Source: Bacillus sp. AFS029637
Lineage (GTDB): Bacteria > Bacillota > Bacilli > Bacillales > Bacillaceae_G
Direction of reading: 5' to 3'
DNA: 64,000 nucleotides
Assembly (NCBI RefSeq): GCF_002584985.1
Contig: NZ_NUPZ01000020.1
Span: forward strand, 16,794-80,793
Under the pieces are notes generated by a model. It worked only from the letters and a program-made list of their open reading frames with translations. It searched no databases and was not told where the DNA came from. This document shows positions 56,388 through 64,000 of the stretch, one piece after another. The position numbers and the translations under genes are program-made. Position 1 is the stretch's first letter. Each line of letters begins with the position of its first letter.

Positions 56388-56732
56388 TTAAGCACCTACT
56401 GACATCGGTTTACATATATGAAACATCGACTCGACTACTAGCATCGTTCGATACGTCCCCGAATAATGTACACGTCCATCGTTCATTAACATTTGTAATC
56501 GTATATTTCCGTTCACCAATTGTTCTACATCTTCTTCGTCTACACAAACGATTTGTTCTGTTCCTCTTTCCTCTTTCAACAACTCTATATAATCTCTTGA
56601 AATTTGTAACGAACAACATTCATCCCCAAAACGGAAGTTGACAATTCTTTCTCCTTGTCTTAGAAGTGGTTCTAAATGGTATTGACCATTAGCGTAATTT
56701 ACAAATGATTGCAGCAAAGAATATAATTTCAC
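56388..56732 (-). CDS. yusD: SCP2-like sterol-carrier-fold protein (YusD-like)
   Basis: The 114-residue protein resembles the SCP2-like domain, with VDEEDVEQLVNGNIRLQMLMNDGRVHYSG (VxxLxxG, L and G conserved, about 65-93) as the best match. The position between metN and yusE corresponds to B. subtilis yusD. SCP2 domains bind fatty ligands, but no ligand is known here. The call is from motif and position only. The ORF overlaps an antisense frame, which is a shadow. Confidence 0.65.
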   Translation of the reverse strand: MKLYSLLQSFVNYANGQYHLEPLLRQGERIVNFRFGDECCSLQISRDYIELLKEERGTEQIVCVDEEDVEQLVNGNIRLQMLMNDGRVHYSGTYRTMLVVESMFHICKPMSVGA

Positions 56733-56884
56733 CCTAAATCACATCCTTCATATCACTTTCTATTACATACCATTCCCTCTCACTAAAGAGCAATCCTGTT
56801 ACTTTCGCTCGACAAATACTGTACCCACCCTGCATCTCGACATATTTCCCAAGAAATATGTCGAGGCGGCAAAAACTTTGCCGC

Positions 56885-57193
56885 CTACTTTAACTCCGTA
56901 TATAAATATTCAACCGAATGAAATGCATATATCTTCTTCATTAGTGTCCCATTTTCAAAAACAAGTAAACACGGTACACTTTCGATTCCATACTCTTTCG
57001 CTAAATGCGGGGCATAATTTAAATCTAACATTCCAATTTTCAAATCCTCAATTGTCATCTCAACAACCGTTAACATCTTTTTTGCTAATTGGCATGTTCC
57101 ACACATCGGAGTATATACATATAACACTGTTTTTTCTTCGTTCTCTATTAGGGCTGTAGCTTCGGCTCCTGTCCAGTCAATCACTTCTATCAT
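56885..57193 (-). CDS. yusE: Thioredoxin-like protein YusE
   Basis: The 102-residue protein has a thioredoxin fold with the CGTC active site in YTPMCGTCQLAKK (about residues 28-40) and cis-proline context IESVPCLLVFENG (about 70-82). It is likely a cytoplasmic thiol-disulfide reductant of unknown partner. It is encoded four bases after yusF and probably coupled to it. Confidence 0.92.
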   Translation of the reverse strand: MIEVIDWTGAEATALIENEEKTVLYVYTPMCGTCQLAKKMLTVVEMTIEDLKIGMLDLNYAPHLAKEYGIESVPCLLVFENGTLMKKIYAFHSVEYLYTELK

Positions 57194-57196
57194 TCC

Positions 57197-57541
57197 TTAC
57201 CGTAAATATTCTGTATAGACGTCAATGTCAGCTCCCCATAATACATTTGCTAAGTGTGAAGACGGCGCAGTTGCCACTTCTCGGTACGAGCGATCGATAT
57301 AAATATGCTCTGCTTGCGGAAATTCTTTTCGAAATTGTTTCCTTAACTTTTCTCCAGCATCATCAGCATCCACTAGCACATACACTTCCTTATCAAAAAA
57401 CTGATCAACGAGCTCATCCATTTTCGACAAACCAATTGTACCATTTGTACAAACAATTTCCACCGGTTCACGAATAATAGATTCAATCTTTCTTCTATCT
57501 GATGTACCTTCTACAATAATGACTTTTTCTACATAAATCAT
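57197..57541 (-). CDS. yusF: Toprim-domain protein YusF
   Basis: The 114-residue protein is a stand-alone Toprim (topoisomerase-primase) domain: VIIVEGTSDRRKIE (about residues 8-21) contains the catalytic Glu and YVLVDADDAGEKLRKQF (about 55-71) the DxD acids. Stand-alone Toprims such as RNase M5 cut RNA, but this one is smaller than RNase M5. Its substrate is not known. It is followed at once by yusE. Confidence 0.9.
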   Translation of the reverse strand: MIYVEKVIIVEGTSDRRKIESIIREPVEIVCTNGTIGLSKMDELVDQFFDKEVYVLVDADDAGEKLRKQFRKEFPQAEHIYIDRSYREVATAPSSHLANVLWGADIDVYTEYLR

Positions 57542-57640
57542 ATGTCATCACCCGATCACCATATACTATACAACCTTTAACTTAGTATATAGTATATTCG
57601 TTATTTTCATGTTGTTTCCTGTTTATTTTTGCAAAAGAAA

Positions 57641-57756
57641 AGCAGAAGCGGCTCGTTCAGAACAGGAGGACATTGGAACTCCTGAACTAGAGGCGCTTTT
57701 TGCCTCAAGTGAAGGAGTGAAATGACCGACTGTTCTAGCCGCTGGAGCTGGACAAT
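57641..57756 (+). repeat. Family A structured repeat (yusF-gcvH gap)
   Basis: The outer helix AGCGGCT/AGCCGCT (57647-57653 with 57738-57744), second helix AGAACAG/CTGTTCT (57659-57665 with 57731-57737) and both inner hairpins are present, as in the copy at 28294. Confidence 0.85.
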
Positions 57757-57760
57757 AAGA

Positions 57761-57879
57761 AAAGCGGAACCGACTGTTTAGCCCTGTTGGCTAAGGTTCT
57801 TTCGCACAGAAGACGCTTTTTGTCTTCTCGTGCGGAAGGTTCTTAGACATGAAGGGCTAGGAGGTGGAGCTGGACAATA
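57761..57879 (+). repeat. Family B structured repeat, copy 2
   Basis: TAGCCCT/AGGGCTA (57780-57786 with 57854-57860), CTAAG/CTTAG (57792-57796 with 57843-57847) and the CGCAC-AGAAGAC/GTCTTCT-GTGCG hairpin (57804-57835) match copy 1 with compensating changes. Confidence 0.85.
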
Positions 57880-57885
57880 ATGAAA

Positions 57886-57916
57886 AGCTTTAGCGGCTCG
57901 TTCTAGCCGCTAAAGA
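57886..57916 (+). repeat. Minimal family A hairpin
   Basis: CTTTAGCGGCT (57889-57899) pairs perfectly with AGCCGCTAAAG (57906-57916) around CGTTCT. This is the outer stem of family A with everything inside removed. Confidence 0.8.
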
Positions 57917-57995
57917 AAAACGAAATTTTTTTCCAAAAAGCGTTCTCCTACACGATAATTAGTATATGATTCTACGTTCATTATTTTACACAAAA

Positions 57996-58026
57996 TAAAA
58001 AAGGACAGCACAAAGGCTGTCCTTCA
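57996..58026 (-). terminator. gcvH terminator
   Basis: AAGGACAGC (58001-58009) pairs with GCTGTCCTT (58016-58024), and the minus strand continues into T-rich DNA. Confidence 0.9.
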
Positions 58027-58037
58027 GTCGACTAAAA

Positions 58038-58421
58038 TTAGTCTTGGTTTGTCATTTCTGCATATTTTTCTGCAGTTAATAACTTCTCAACTTGGCTTGC
58101 ATCAGAAAGTTCAACTTTAACCATCCATGCACCTTCGTATGGAGATTCGTTAACAAGTTCTGGTTGGTCACTTAATTCTTCGTTTACTGCTACAACTTTA
58201 CCGCTTACAGGTGCGTATAACTCAGAAACTGTTTTAACAGATTCTACGCTTCCGAATGGCTCGTCAGCTTCAATTGTTGCACCTACTTCAGGAAGTTCAA
58301 CGAATACGATATCGCCTAGCTCACCTTGTGCAAAGTGAGTAATACCGATAACAACTTCATTACCTTCAGTTTTTACCCATTCGTGTTCTTCAGAGTAACG
58401 TAAATTATTTGGAATGCTCAT
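58038..58421 (-). CDS. gcvH: Glycine cleavage system H protein
   Basis: GcvH carries the lipoyl arm that shuttles aminomethyl groups between P and T proteins; in bacilli it also serves as a lipoyl relay for other complexes. The lipoylation site is the lysine in [15 protein letters not shown] (about residue 63). The 127-residue length is normal. ATG 58421 is preferred over the longer frame, with GGAGGT upstream. LipA at 41.6 kb makes its cofactor. Confidence 0.96.
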   Translation of the reverse strand: MSIPNNLRYSEEHEWVKTEGNEVVIGITHFAQGELGDIVFVELPEVGATIEADEPFGSVESVKTVSELYAPVSGKVVAVNEELSDQPELVNESPYEGAWMVKVELSDASQVEKLLTAEKYAEMTNQD

Positions 58422-58462
58422 GACTGTACCTCCAGTGAATGTATTAATTATGTAAAAATACC

Positions 58463-58828
58463 TTATTGGTACTTTTTCCACACACTTTCAAACTGCTCTT
58501 CGTTAAAACCAAGTGTTACACTCGTTCCATCTGTTACGATTGGACGCTTAATCAACATGCCATCAGATGCTAAAAGTTCATACATTTCGTCTTCACTCGC
58601 ATCCTTTAACTTATCTTTCAGACCAAGTTCGCGGTAACGCATTCCACTTGTATTAAAGAATTTTTTTAATGGTAACTCACTTTTTTCATGTAAATTACGT
58701 AAATCTTCTTTTGACGGTGGATTTTCAACAATATGAATCATCTCATATGCTACATCGTTTGCCTCAAACCATTTCTTTGCTTTTTGACATGTGCCACACT
58801 TTGGATATGAATAAAATGTTACTGTCAT
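58463..58828 (-). CDS. yusI: ArsC/Spx-family protein YusI
   Basis: The 121-residue protein has the CGTC motif in [13 protein letters not shown] (about residues 7-19) and the ArsC/Spx-type [13 protein letters not shown] (about 86-98). It lacks the RPB-binding features of true Spx as far as I can judge, and a thiol reductase role is plausible. ATG 58828 follows AGGTG; the frame's earlier start (58867) is unsupported. It is next to gcvH, as in B. subtilis. Confidence 0.88.
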   Translation of the reverse strand: MTVTFYSYPKCGTCQKAKKWFEANDVAYEMIHIVENPPSKEDLRNLHEKSELPLKKFFNTSGMRYRELGLKDKLKDASEDEMYELLASDGMLIKRPIVTDGTSVTLGFNEEQFESVWKKYQ

Positions 58829-59020
58829 AAATTCACCTACTTTTTTACTAACCTTTACCCTTATCATATAGAAAACGTTTTATTATTTCAAACGATTATT
58901 CGCTAAACTTTTACTTATTTCGTGATAAATTTTAATAATCCTGCGAATTTTTCTTATTTTTCCGCCATTTGTTAAGAAAAAAAATAAATATATATTTTTT
59001 TAGATTCTCCTCACATTAAA

Positions 59021-59215
59021 CCGAACATATATCTTAAACAAACGTTTGATTAGTTTCCTAGTTTCCTTCATTCCCTTTGAACTGCGTTGATCCTTTCTTA
59101 CCAAACATACATCTTAAACAAACGTTTGATTAATTCCCTATTTTCCTTTGTTTCCTTTGAACTGCATTGATTCCTTTCTACCGAACATACATCTTAAACA
59201 AACGTTTGATTAATT
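59021..59215. repeat. Tandem repeat (80-bp period) carrying three operator-like palindromes
   Basis: Each unit has an 18-bp near-palindrome, TAA-A-CAAACGTTTG-A-TTA type, with core CAAACGTTTG at 59039-59048, 59119-59128 and 59199-59208, exactly 80 bp apart. The flanking 60 bp is also partly conserved between units. Confidence 0.85.
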
Positions 59216-59283
59216 CCATACTCCTTCACATTCACTTTCAAAATGAAGCCTTACGTTCTTATCAAACATATTTAAATAAAAGA
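59216..59283. other. Rest of the intergenic gap before the lipoprotein gene end
   Basis: It shows no gene and no further palindrome beyond the terminator at its end. Confidence 0.4.
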
Positions 59284-59310
59284 AGAAGCCCCTATATAAA
59301 GGCTTCTCAT
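59284..59310 (-). terminator. Terminator of the 59307 lipoprotein gene
   Basis: AGAAGCC (59284-59290) pairs with GGCTTCT (59301-59307), followed on the minus strand by T-rich DNA; it overlaps the stop codon. Confidence 0.75.
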
Positions 59311-59837
59311 GATCTATTCAAATAGTCTGCAATTGTTTGAAACACTACGATATACATGTTGTGAATACTTTCTTCTGTATTTCCACCATTTGATAAACCA
59401 ACTGCCCATTGCTGCCCTTCACCACTTCCGATATTCGCAAAACCTTGCGTATACATAGCATTTACATCTTTTTTTGCGCTGTTATACTCTATACCTTTTG
59501 TAATAAAAAGTGAATATGATTTATCTTGTAAACCGATAAAAAACACTGGTTTCTTTAGCGATGAAAATACATCTTTATACTGCTCTGTTGAGGCTTCTTG
59601 AAAGTGATCTTTCATTATTAGAAACCCGTCTACTTTCTTAGATTTCTTTTCCAGGTCCTCTAACTTAATTTTCTCAAACTTTACATTTCTAAACGTGTCT
59701 TTCGGCTCTTCTCCAACAACTCCAATTACGAGTGCTCTCCCGTTATATTCTAATTTCTCTCCTTCGTTATTCTTTGCACACCCCGCACCGACTAGGCATA
59801 ACAATATAAAAACTAAGAAATACGATAAACGCTTCAT
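59307..59837 (-). CDS. Lipoprotein of unknown function
   Basis: The 176-residue protein has a clear lipobox (LVGAGC, cysteine at about residue 20) after a hydrophobic signal. The mature part starts polar (AKNNEGEKLEYNGRALVIGVVGEEP) and later shows GFLIMKDHFQEAS and KKPVFFIGLQDKSYSLF, with an alternating strand-helix pattern. I recognise no family. It is monocistronic, with the operator-like repeats downstream rather than upstream. Confidence 0.75.
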   Translation of the reverse strand: MKRLSYFLVFILLCLVGAGCAKNNEGEKLEYNGRALVIGVVGEEPKDTFRNVKFEKIKLEDLEKKSKKVDGFLIMKDHFQEASTEQYKDVFSSLKKPVFFIGLQDKSYSLFITKGIEYNSAKKDVNAMYTQGFANIGSGEGQQWAVGLSNGGNTEESIHNMYIVVFQTIADYLNRS

Positions 59838-59983
59838 TTAGCACCCTCCTCTTCTTTTTAGTCAAGTGACAAAAATGTAAGGTTAATTCAAGAAAATGTA
59901 AGTGAAATCAATAGCCCAATTGAATTTTCTATATTATAATCAATTGAATTTACTTACATTACTAAAAAACATAGGAGATTGTC

Positions 59984-60631
59984 ATGAAGAAATTTAAACT
60001 TTCATCTTTTCTTCCGTTAAGTTATATACTTCTACTCGTACTCGTAAGTCCCCTTTACGATGTATTAAATAAATCATCTGTCCACGCAGTAGACGTCACA
60101 ACAGTAGTAGATGAGTGGATTCCATTTGTAAAAGCATTTATTATTCCTTATTTACTTTGGTTCCCATACTTATACGGTACACTTATTTATTATTGTTTTG
60201 CTGATCGAAAGCAATATTACGTTACTTTAAGCAGTGTCATTCTTGGCAAACTTGCTTGTTTTTCTATTTATTATTTTTGGCAAACAACAGTACCTCGTCC
60301 AACCGTCGTTGGAACAGACGTATTTTCCGAACTAGTCCGCTATATTTATAGTATCGATCAACCGGTAAACTGTTTCCCAAGCATTCACGTCCTTACTACA
60401 TTTGTGATTATGTTAGCTGCCTTTAAACGTAGAGAACAGCACGCTTTTGAATATTACATTCTTACTTTCTTCGGTACACTTATCATTTTATCAACGCTAT
60501 TTACGAAGCAACATGCATTTATAGATGCCGTTTCTGGAATGACGCTGGCAAGCATACTATACTTCGGTGTTCAGCTATTGTTAGCAAAAGAACCAATAAG
60601 GGTTCCAGTAAAACAAAATCATAAAATGTAA
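59984..60631 (+). CDS. PAP2-family membrane phosphatase
   Basis: The 215-residue protein has about six membrane segments and the PAP2 motifs: CFPSIHVLTTF (PSxH, about residues 129-139) and KQHAFIDAVSG (about 173-183, HxxxD). The first motif (K-x6-RP) is only partly kept (TTVPRP). PAP2 phosphatases act on undecaprenyl or phosphatidate-type substrates on the outer membrane face; the substrate is unknown. ATG follows TAGGAG. Confidence 0.85.
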   Translation: MKKFKLSSFLPLSYILLLVLVSPLYDVLNKSSVHAVDVTTVVDEWIPFVKAFIIPYLLWFPYLYGTLIYYCFADRKQYYVTLSSVILGKLACFSIYYFWQTTVPRPTVVGTDVFSELVRYIYSIDQPVNCFPSIHVLTTFVIMLAAFKRREQHAFEYYILTFFGTLIILSTLFTKQHAFIDAVSGMTLASILYFGVQLLLAKEPIRVPVKQNHKM

Positions 60632-60637
60632 CGCAAC

Positions 60638-60674
60638 AAAAAAGCAGACTGTGGCTTCTTCAGTCTGCTTTTAT
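60638..60674. terminator. Bidirectional terminator after the PAP2 gene
   Basis: AAAAGCAGACTG pairs with CAGTCTGCTTTT around TGGCTTCTT. Confidence 0.88.
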
Positions 60675-60697
60675 CTATTAATAAGGAGATTTTCAAT

Positions 60698-61711
60698 TTA
60701 AGATTGCGGTACAGTCATATCACCAGAATGAATACGACCTGATTTTTTAAGAGCGCTGTAAAGCATATAAGAAACAGCTACTGGAATGATGACATAAGTG
60801 ATTATCATCGCTGGGACAACTTCCCATCCTTGGCTGGAAATTAAATTAATTGGTGCGATAAGAGAACTTAATCCAAGACCTGCAATTTCTTTTCCTGCTT
60901 CTAGCTGGAAAATGAGTGCCGATACTGGGCCGACTATGGCGCTGGCGACGACAGTTGGGACGAGAATCATTGGATTTTTAGTAATGTTCGGCAACTGTAC
61001 TTTCGGAGTACAAAGGGCCTGAGCTAATATGCCGCCTAAATTATTTTCTTTCGCTGAGATGACAGCGAATCCGATAAACTGAGCAACACATCCTGCAAGA
61101 GCAGCACCACCTGCAACACCATCTAAGCTAAGTGCTATCGCTAACGCAGCTGATGAAGCTGGAGATATAAGTAACAGTCCCCAAACCACTGCAATGACGA
61201 CAGAAGCGATGAATGGGCTACCAGCTGAGCTATCTTTAATGAATGCTCCAACTGCATTTAAAACCGGGCTAATATTTTGTGCTAACCAAATACCGACTAC
61301 ACCAGAACCTAATATTGCTGCAAATGGAACGAGCATCATATCTAAAGCAGTTTTTCCGCTTAAACGTTTACCAATATAAACTGCTAAAGTTGCTGTTAAT
61401 AAGGCACCGATTGGTTCACCTGTTTTTATGATGAGACCAGCTTCAGTCATTGAAATGGATCCGGCACCAATCGCTCCAGCTACCATCGCTGAAAAGATGA
61501 CAAGACCGTTTGCACCGAGCATAAAAGCAATCCCGGCTCCAATGGCTGGTGCCATAAGTGATTTTGCAACAACTCCGATTGTAATAAGTAATGGAATATC
61601 AACAATTCTTCCTATATTTTCGATTAGTAAACCAATTCCAAGGGATACGAAAATACCTTGCGCGATTCCAGCAGATGCTTTAAATACACGAGACATTATA
61701 TATTCCTTCAT
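60698..61711 (-). CDS. PTS IIC-like membrane protein (PTS_EIIC_2 family)
   Basis: The 337-residue protein has about ten hydrophobic segments and glycine-rich loops, such as GVVAKSLMAPAIGAGIAFMLG (about residues 44-64) and AGAIGAGS. It resembles stand-alone EIIC-like proteins without EIIA or EIIB domains, so it may be a secondary or sugar-phosphate-linked transporter. The substrate is unknown. ATG 61711 is preferred, with AAGGTG six bases before; GTG 61720 is an alternative. It lies 22 bp after ldh and is probably cotranscribed with it. Confidence 0.85.
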   Translation of the reverse strand: MKEYIMSRVFKASAGIAQGIFVSLGIGLLIENIGRIVDIPLLITIGVVAKSLMAPAIGAGIAFMLGANGLVIFSAMVAGAIGAGSISMTEAGLIIKTGEPIGALLTATLAVYIGKRLSGKTALDMMLVPFAAILGSGVVGIWLAQNISPVLNAVGAFIKDSSAGSPFIASVVIAVVWGLLLISPASSAALAIALSLDGVAGGAALAGCVAQFIGFAVISAKENNLGGILAQALCTPKVQLPNITKNPMILVPTVVASAIVGPVSALIFQLEAGKEIAGLGLSSLIAPINLISSQGWEVVPAMIITYVIIPVAVSYMLYSALKKSGRIHSGDMTVPQS

Positions 61712-61733
61712 TTGTTTCACCTTCTCCTATAAG

Positions 61734-62684
61734 TTAGTAACCAATTGTTTTCATATAATCGCGTAAAATATCGTTTGATTTTGCGAATCGAGCTTCTTCT
61801 TCCTCAGTTAAATTTAGTTGTACAACTTCTTTCATACCATCTCTAGTAATAATAGCTGGCACTCCTGTACAAATGTCATATTCACCATACTCACCATCTA
61901 AAATAGCTGATACAGCAATTACGCGATGGTCATCATTAAAGATTGAGCTCGCAATATATGCTAGAGAATTTCCGATTCCATAATAAGTAGTGCCTTTTCG
62001 TTTATAAATTTCCCATCCAGCTTTTGCAGTCTTCTCAACAATTTCATCTAAATCTATTTCACCGAAACGTTCTTTTTGCTCTTCTAAAATTTGTAGAATT
62101 GGCTTTCCTCCAACAGTTACATGTGACCAAGCAACCATTTGAGAATCTCCATGCTCTCCTAATGAATATCCATGAATGCTACGAGGGTCTACATGTAACA
62201 TTTCAGATAAAATTGTTCTTAAGCGAGAAGAATCTAATGATGTACCTGTACCAATCACACGATTTCTAGGTAATCCAGATAATTTCCACACTTGATATGT
62301 AATAATATCAACCGGGTTCGATGCGAGTAAGAAAATACCATCAAATCCGCTTTCCATGACGCCGCCAACAATACTTTCCATAATTTTCGCGCTTGCTCCT
62401 AAAGTATCTAAACGACTTTGTCCAGGCTTTGGTGCTGGTCCTGCTGTAATAATGACAATGTCCATATCTTTGCAGTCTTCATAGTTTCCTGCATATACTT
62501 TTGTTCTTGTATTTGTAAAGTTAATGCAATGCGATAAATCCATCGCTTCCCCAACTGCACGTTCATGATTTATATCAATTAATAATAGTTCTTCGCAAAT
62601 CCCTTGATTTACAATGGAATACGCACAACTTGATCCCACTAATCCAGTACCGATAATTGCAATTTTTCTTGTATTTCTTTTCAT
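61734..62684 (-). CDS. ldh: L-lactate dehydrogenase
   Basis: The enzyme reduces pyruvate to L-lactate to reoxidise NADH during fermentation. It has the NAD fold [16 protein letters not shown] (about residues 8-23), the substrate loop [12 protein letters not shown] and the catalytic His in SLGEHGDSQ (about residue 178). The length of 316 residues is normal. B. cereus group genomes usually carry several ldh genes; this one is paired with a PTS IIC-like gene. A half-conserved Rex-like box lies upstream. Confidence 0.95.
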   Translation of the reverse strand: MKRNTRKIAIIGTGLVGSSCAYSIVNQGICEELLLIDINHERAVGEAMDLSHCINFTNTRTKVYAGNYEDCKDMDIVIITAGPAPKPGQSRLDTLGASAKIMESIVGGVMESGFDGIFLLASNPVDIITYQVWKLSGLPRNRVIGTGTSLDSSRLRTILSEMLHVDPRSIHGYSLGEHGDSQMVAWSHVTVGGKPILQILEEQKERFGEIDLDEIVEKTAKAGWEIYKRKGTTYYGIGNSLAYIASSIFNDDHRVIAVSAILDGEYGEYDICTGVPAIITRDGMKEVVQLNLTEEEEARFAKSNDILRDYMKTIGY

Positions 62685-62776
62685 AGCAATCTCTCCTAAT
62701 TGATCATAGTAATCTAGTTCTTTTGTTCTTTACACTCCTAATTATAGAGATTCCCACAATAGAAACCATGGATACT

Positions 62777-62794
62777 TTGTGAAATATCGAGCAA
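62777..62794. promoter_or_regulatory. Rex-like half-conserved box upstream of ldh
   Basis: TTGTGAAATATCGAGCAA matches the Rex consensus (TTGTGAA-N4-TTCACAA) in its left half and at the last three bases, 14 of 18 positions when compared with TTGTGAAATATTTCACAA. It lies about 95 bp upstream of the ldh start. Confidence 0.4.
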
Positions 62795-62892
62795 AGTTTT
62801 TGTCCTTTCTGTGAATTGTTATATTTAATTTTCGTCATATTTGTTACAACCGGAAAAATATTTATTATGTATTTATTGACATGTACAAAACA

Positions 62893-62931
62893 AAAAAACG
62901 AGCGACTTCATTCGCCCGTTTTTTTTCATCC
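62893..62931 (-). terminator. Terminator of the CotF-like operon
   Basis: AAAACGAGCGA pairs with TCGCCCGTTTT, with one mismatch and a short loop; the minus strand continues into T-rich DNA. Confidence 0.82.
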
Positions 62932-62933
62932 GA

Positions 62934-63182
62934 TTATTCCGCACTTAATTGACCTTTCAATTGCTGCACAATCATCGGATTCGCAGGTGATGCCGGCTTA
63001 TAATAACTTTTTTGCTTTGCGTACTCATACATATTACGTTGGCGCATCTCATCCTGATTACGAATTTGAATTAACGTTTGATGTAATTGTTCATTATCAG
63101 ACTGAGAAATATAATTTGCATAACTCGTTAAACTTGCATTTAATCCTGCTAAATAATCATTTACCATATCTTTTTCATTCAT
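62934..63182 (-). CDS. CotF-like spore coat protein, C-terminal type (YraF-like)
   Basis: The 82-residue protein fits the C-terminal half of CotF-family coat proteins: MVNDYLAGLNASLTSYANYISQ (Y and N at intervals) and RNMYEYAKQKSYYKPASPANP (about 49-69; tyrosine-rich, P-rich end). Such proteins are part of the spore coat. It is 13 bp after the 61-residue gene and both form an operon. The assignment is by family resemblance. Confidence 0.8.
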   Translation of the reverse strand: MNEKDMVNDYLAGLNASLTSYANYISQSDNEQLHQTLIQIRNQDEMRQRNMYEYAKQKSYYKPASPANPMIVQQLKGQLSAE

Positions 63183-63195
63183 CTTTCGCTTCCTC

Positions 63196-63381
63196 CTATC
63201 CTAAGAAAGTCATTAATTGTTGTTTCGTATTTCTTGCATCTTGTGCATCTTTTTGTAGCATTTGCTTTAGCTGCGGATCTGTACAAGCCTGTGCATACTG
63301 TTCTAACTTGTTAATAATTGTTGCGTGTCCACCAATTAAATGACGTAAATTTTCTACTTCAAGTTCTGTTAAATTTTGCAT
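63196..63381 (-). CDS. CotF-like spore coat protein, N-terminal type (YraG-like)
   Basis: The 61-residue helical protein resembles the N-terminal part of CotF-like proteins: LTELEVENLRHLIGGHATIINKLEQYA (key L, H and Y at about 4-30) and DPQLKQMLQKDAQ. It is first in a two-gene unit with the coat gene downstream. It may arise from splitting of a longer CotF-type gene. Confidence 0.75.
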   Translation of the reverse strand: MQNLTELEVENLRHLIGGHATIINKLEQYAQACTDPQLKQMLQKDAQDARNTKQQLMTFLG

Positions 63382-63591
63382 AGGATACTCCTACCTTTCT
63401 TTGTTCATTCGTCATTAGTATTTGGCTCTTTTTAAATCGTATTCATTAAAAATCATTCTTAAATTCATTTCATACTAAAATCAACAACATCTATTTATAT
63501 AGACAAAAAAATGTTATAATTACAGAAAAATACAAATATTAAAAATACATCCTTAACTTTATAATTCACAGATACAACATATTAAGAAGGT
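63382..63591. other. Intergenic region upstream of the coat operon
   Basis: It is AT-rich with no clear ORF or repeat. Divergent promoters are expected in it but none was assigned. Confidence 0.4.
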
Positions 63592-63837
63592 GTGCCTACG
63601 TAAAGAACATTTAAAGTCATCTTCTTCATCGCTTATGCGATCATTGATGTATTAACTTTAAAACCACTATCCACCTCTATACCTTTACACATGATATTTC
63701 TCATTTATTTTCTATTTATAGCACTGAACAATTATAAAAATCAGAACACTACATTTTTCTTATTATTTATTAATGCAGCTCTATTAGTAAGCGGTAGTTT
63801 TAAAAAACTCCCTTTTATAAATTCTACATAATAAAGG
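63592..63837 (+). pseudogene. Membrane-protein reading frame with early stop
   Basis: From GTG 63592 the frame reads three codons and then TAA (63601-63603). It then stays open for 77 codons with B. cereus-like codon use, giving hydrophobic segments (FKVIFFIAYAIIDVLTL, then MIFLIYFLFIALNNY and FLLFINAALLVSG) and a stop at 63835-63837. No in-frame start with a ribosome site follows the TAA. It looks like a small membrane protein gene interrupted near its start, but a non-standard start is possible. Confidence 0.4.
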
Positions 63838-63847
63838 AGCAATACTC

Positions 63848-63976
63848 ATGAAAATCCACGAATTTCTTACAAAAAGCCAAGAAGCTTATGATTCTGAGTC
63901 AAGCCACGACCCTTTCGTATTTACGTTTTTCAATTTTTTCTTAGCAATATATACATTTCTAAAGCCTGCTAAATAA
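63848..63976 (+). CDS. Small 42-residue protein
   Basis: AAAGGAG is followed by ATG 63848 and 42 codons, ten bases after the previous frame's stop. The product has a polar N-terminus (MKIHEFLTKSQEAYDSESS) and a hydrophobic C-terminal half (FVFTFFNFFLAIYTFL). I do not recognise it. The close spacing suggests cotranscription with the preceding frame. Confidence 0.55.
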   Translation: MKIHEFLTKSQEAYDSESSHDPFVFTFFNFFLAIYTFLKPAK

Positions 63977-64000
63977 TATTATTTAAGTAGAAAGAGCCTC

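Noticed and set aside
59021-59215. 80-bp tandem repeat considered as CRISPR
   Set aside because: Only three units, intervening DNA is itself partly conserved, and there are no cas genes.
62816-63343. 175-codon plus-strand open frame
   Set aside because: Lies antisense across the two CotF-like genes and their terminator; low-complexity His/Cys/Phe content.

Overview
The window is chromosomal DNA of a Bacillus cereus group bacterium (B. cereus, B. thuringiensis or B. anthracis type). The evidence is the low G+C content, the strong AGGAGG-type ribosome sites, the spore genes (Spo0E-like, CdaS, YutH, YunB, YhcN/YlaJ-like and CotF-like proteins), and gene order that follows the yui-yum-yut-yun-suf-yus block of Bacillus subtilis. 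I saw no rRNA, tRNA or CRISPR array, and no intact prophage or insertion sequence.

Layout. 1-9.4 kb: the end of glycyl-tRNA synthetase, a thioesterase, bioY under a BirA operator, galU and pgcA (UDP-glucose supply), the sporulation diadenylate cyclase cdaS, pepA and yuiC. 9.4-22.8 kb: yuiB and a Nudix gene, a FUSC gene lying between two IS231-like relics, NADH dehydrogenase with a Rex-like operator, ferredoxin-NADP reductase, an MFS transporter, Fe-S carrier yutM, dapF, yuzB and yutJ. 22.9-34.9 kb: a short Spo0E-like gene, an ABC transporter pair, nucleotidyltransferase, yuzD, the Nfu-type scaffold yutI, spore coat yutH, yutG, yutF, a cysteine-rich SufR-like regulator and yutE. 35-46.3 kb: glpX, a candidate structured RNA at 36.4 kb, yutD, a MerR/TipAS regulator, lipA and yunABCD. 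47-52.2 kb: the sufCDSUB operon. 52.4-57.5 kb: the methionine ABC transporter (metN, metI, two metQ copies) behind a SAM-I riboswitch, then yusD, yusE and yusF. 58-64 kb: gcvH, an Spx/ArsC-like gene, three operator-like palindromes spaced exactly 80 bp apart, a PAP2 phosphatase, a PTS IIC-like permease, L-lactate dehydrogenase and CotF-like spore coat genes.

Functional themes. Fe-S biogenesis is concentrated here: SUF assembly, the Nfu scaffold, the A-type carrier and the client lipoyl synthase. LipA in turn makes the cofactor carried by GcvH. Redox balance (Ndh, FNR, YutJ, Ldh) and methionine uptake are also represented.

The most unusual content is non-coding. (1) At 36.37-36.57 kb there is a probable small structured RNA: an extended -10 promoter, an 11-bp perfect stem with a nested hairpin, and a strong terminator. 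(2) Two dispersed repeat families (A and B) fold into multi-branched structures, and their helices show compensatory base changes between copies. One copy sits in the metN leader, just past the riboswitch terminator. (3) A third, 41-bp-unit repeat family occurs in three intergenic regions. (4) There is a parS-like site at 26.49 kb. All functional statements are read from sequence and memory of the families; no search was run.
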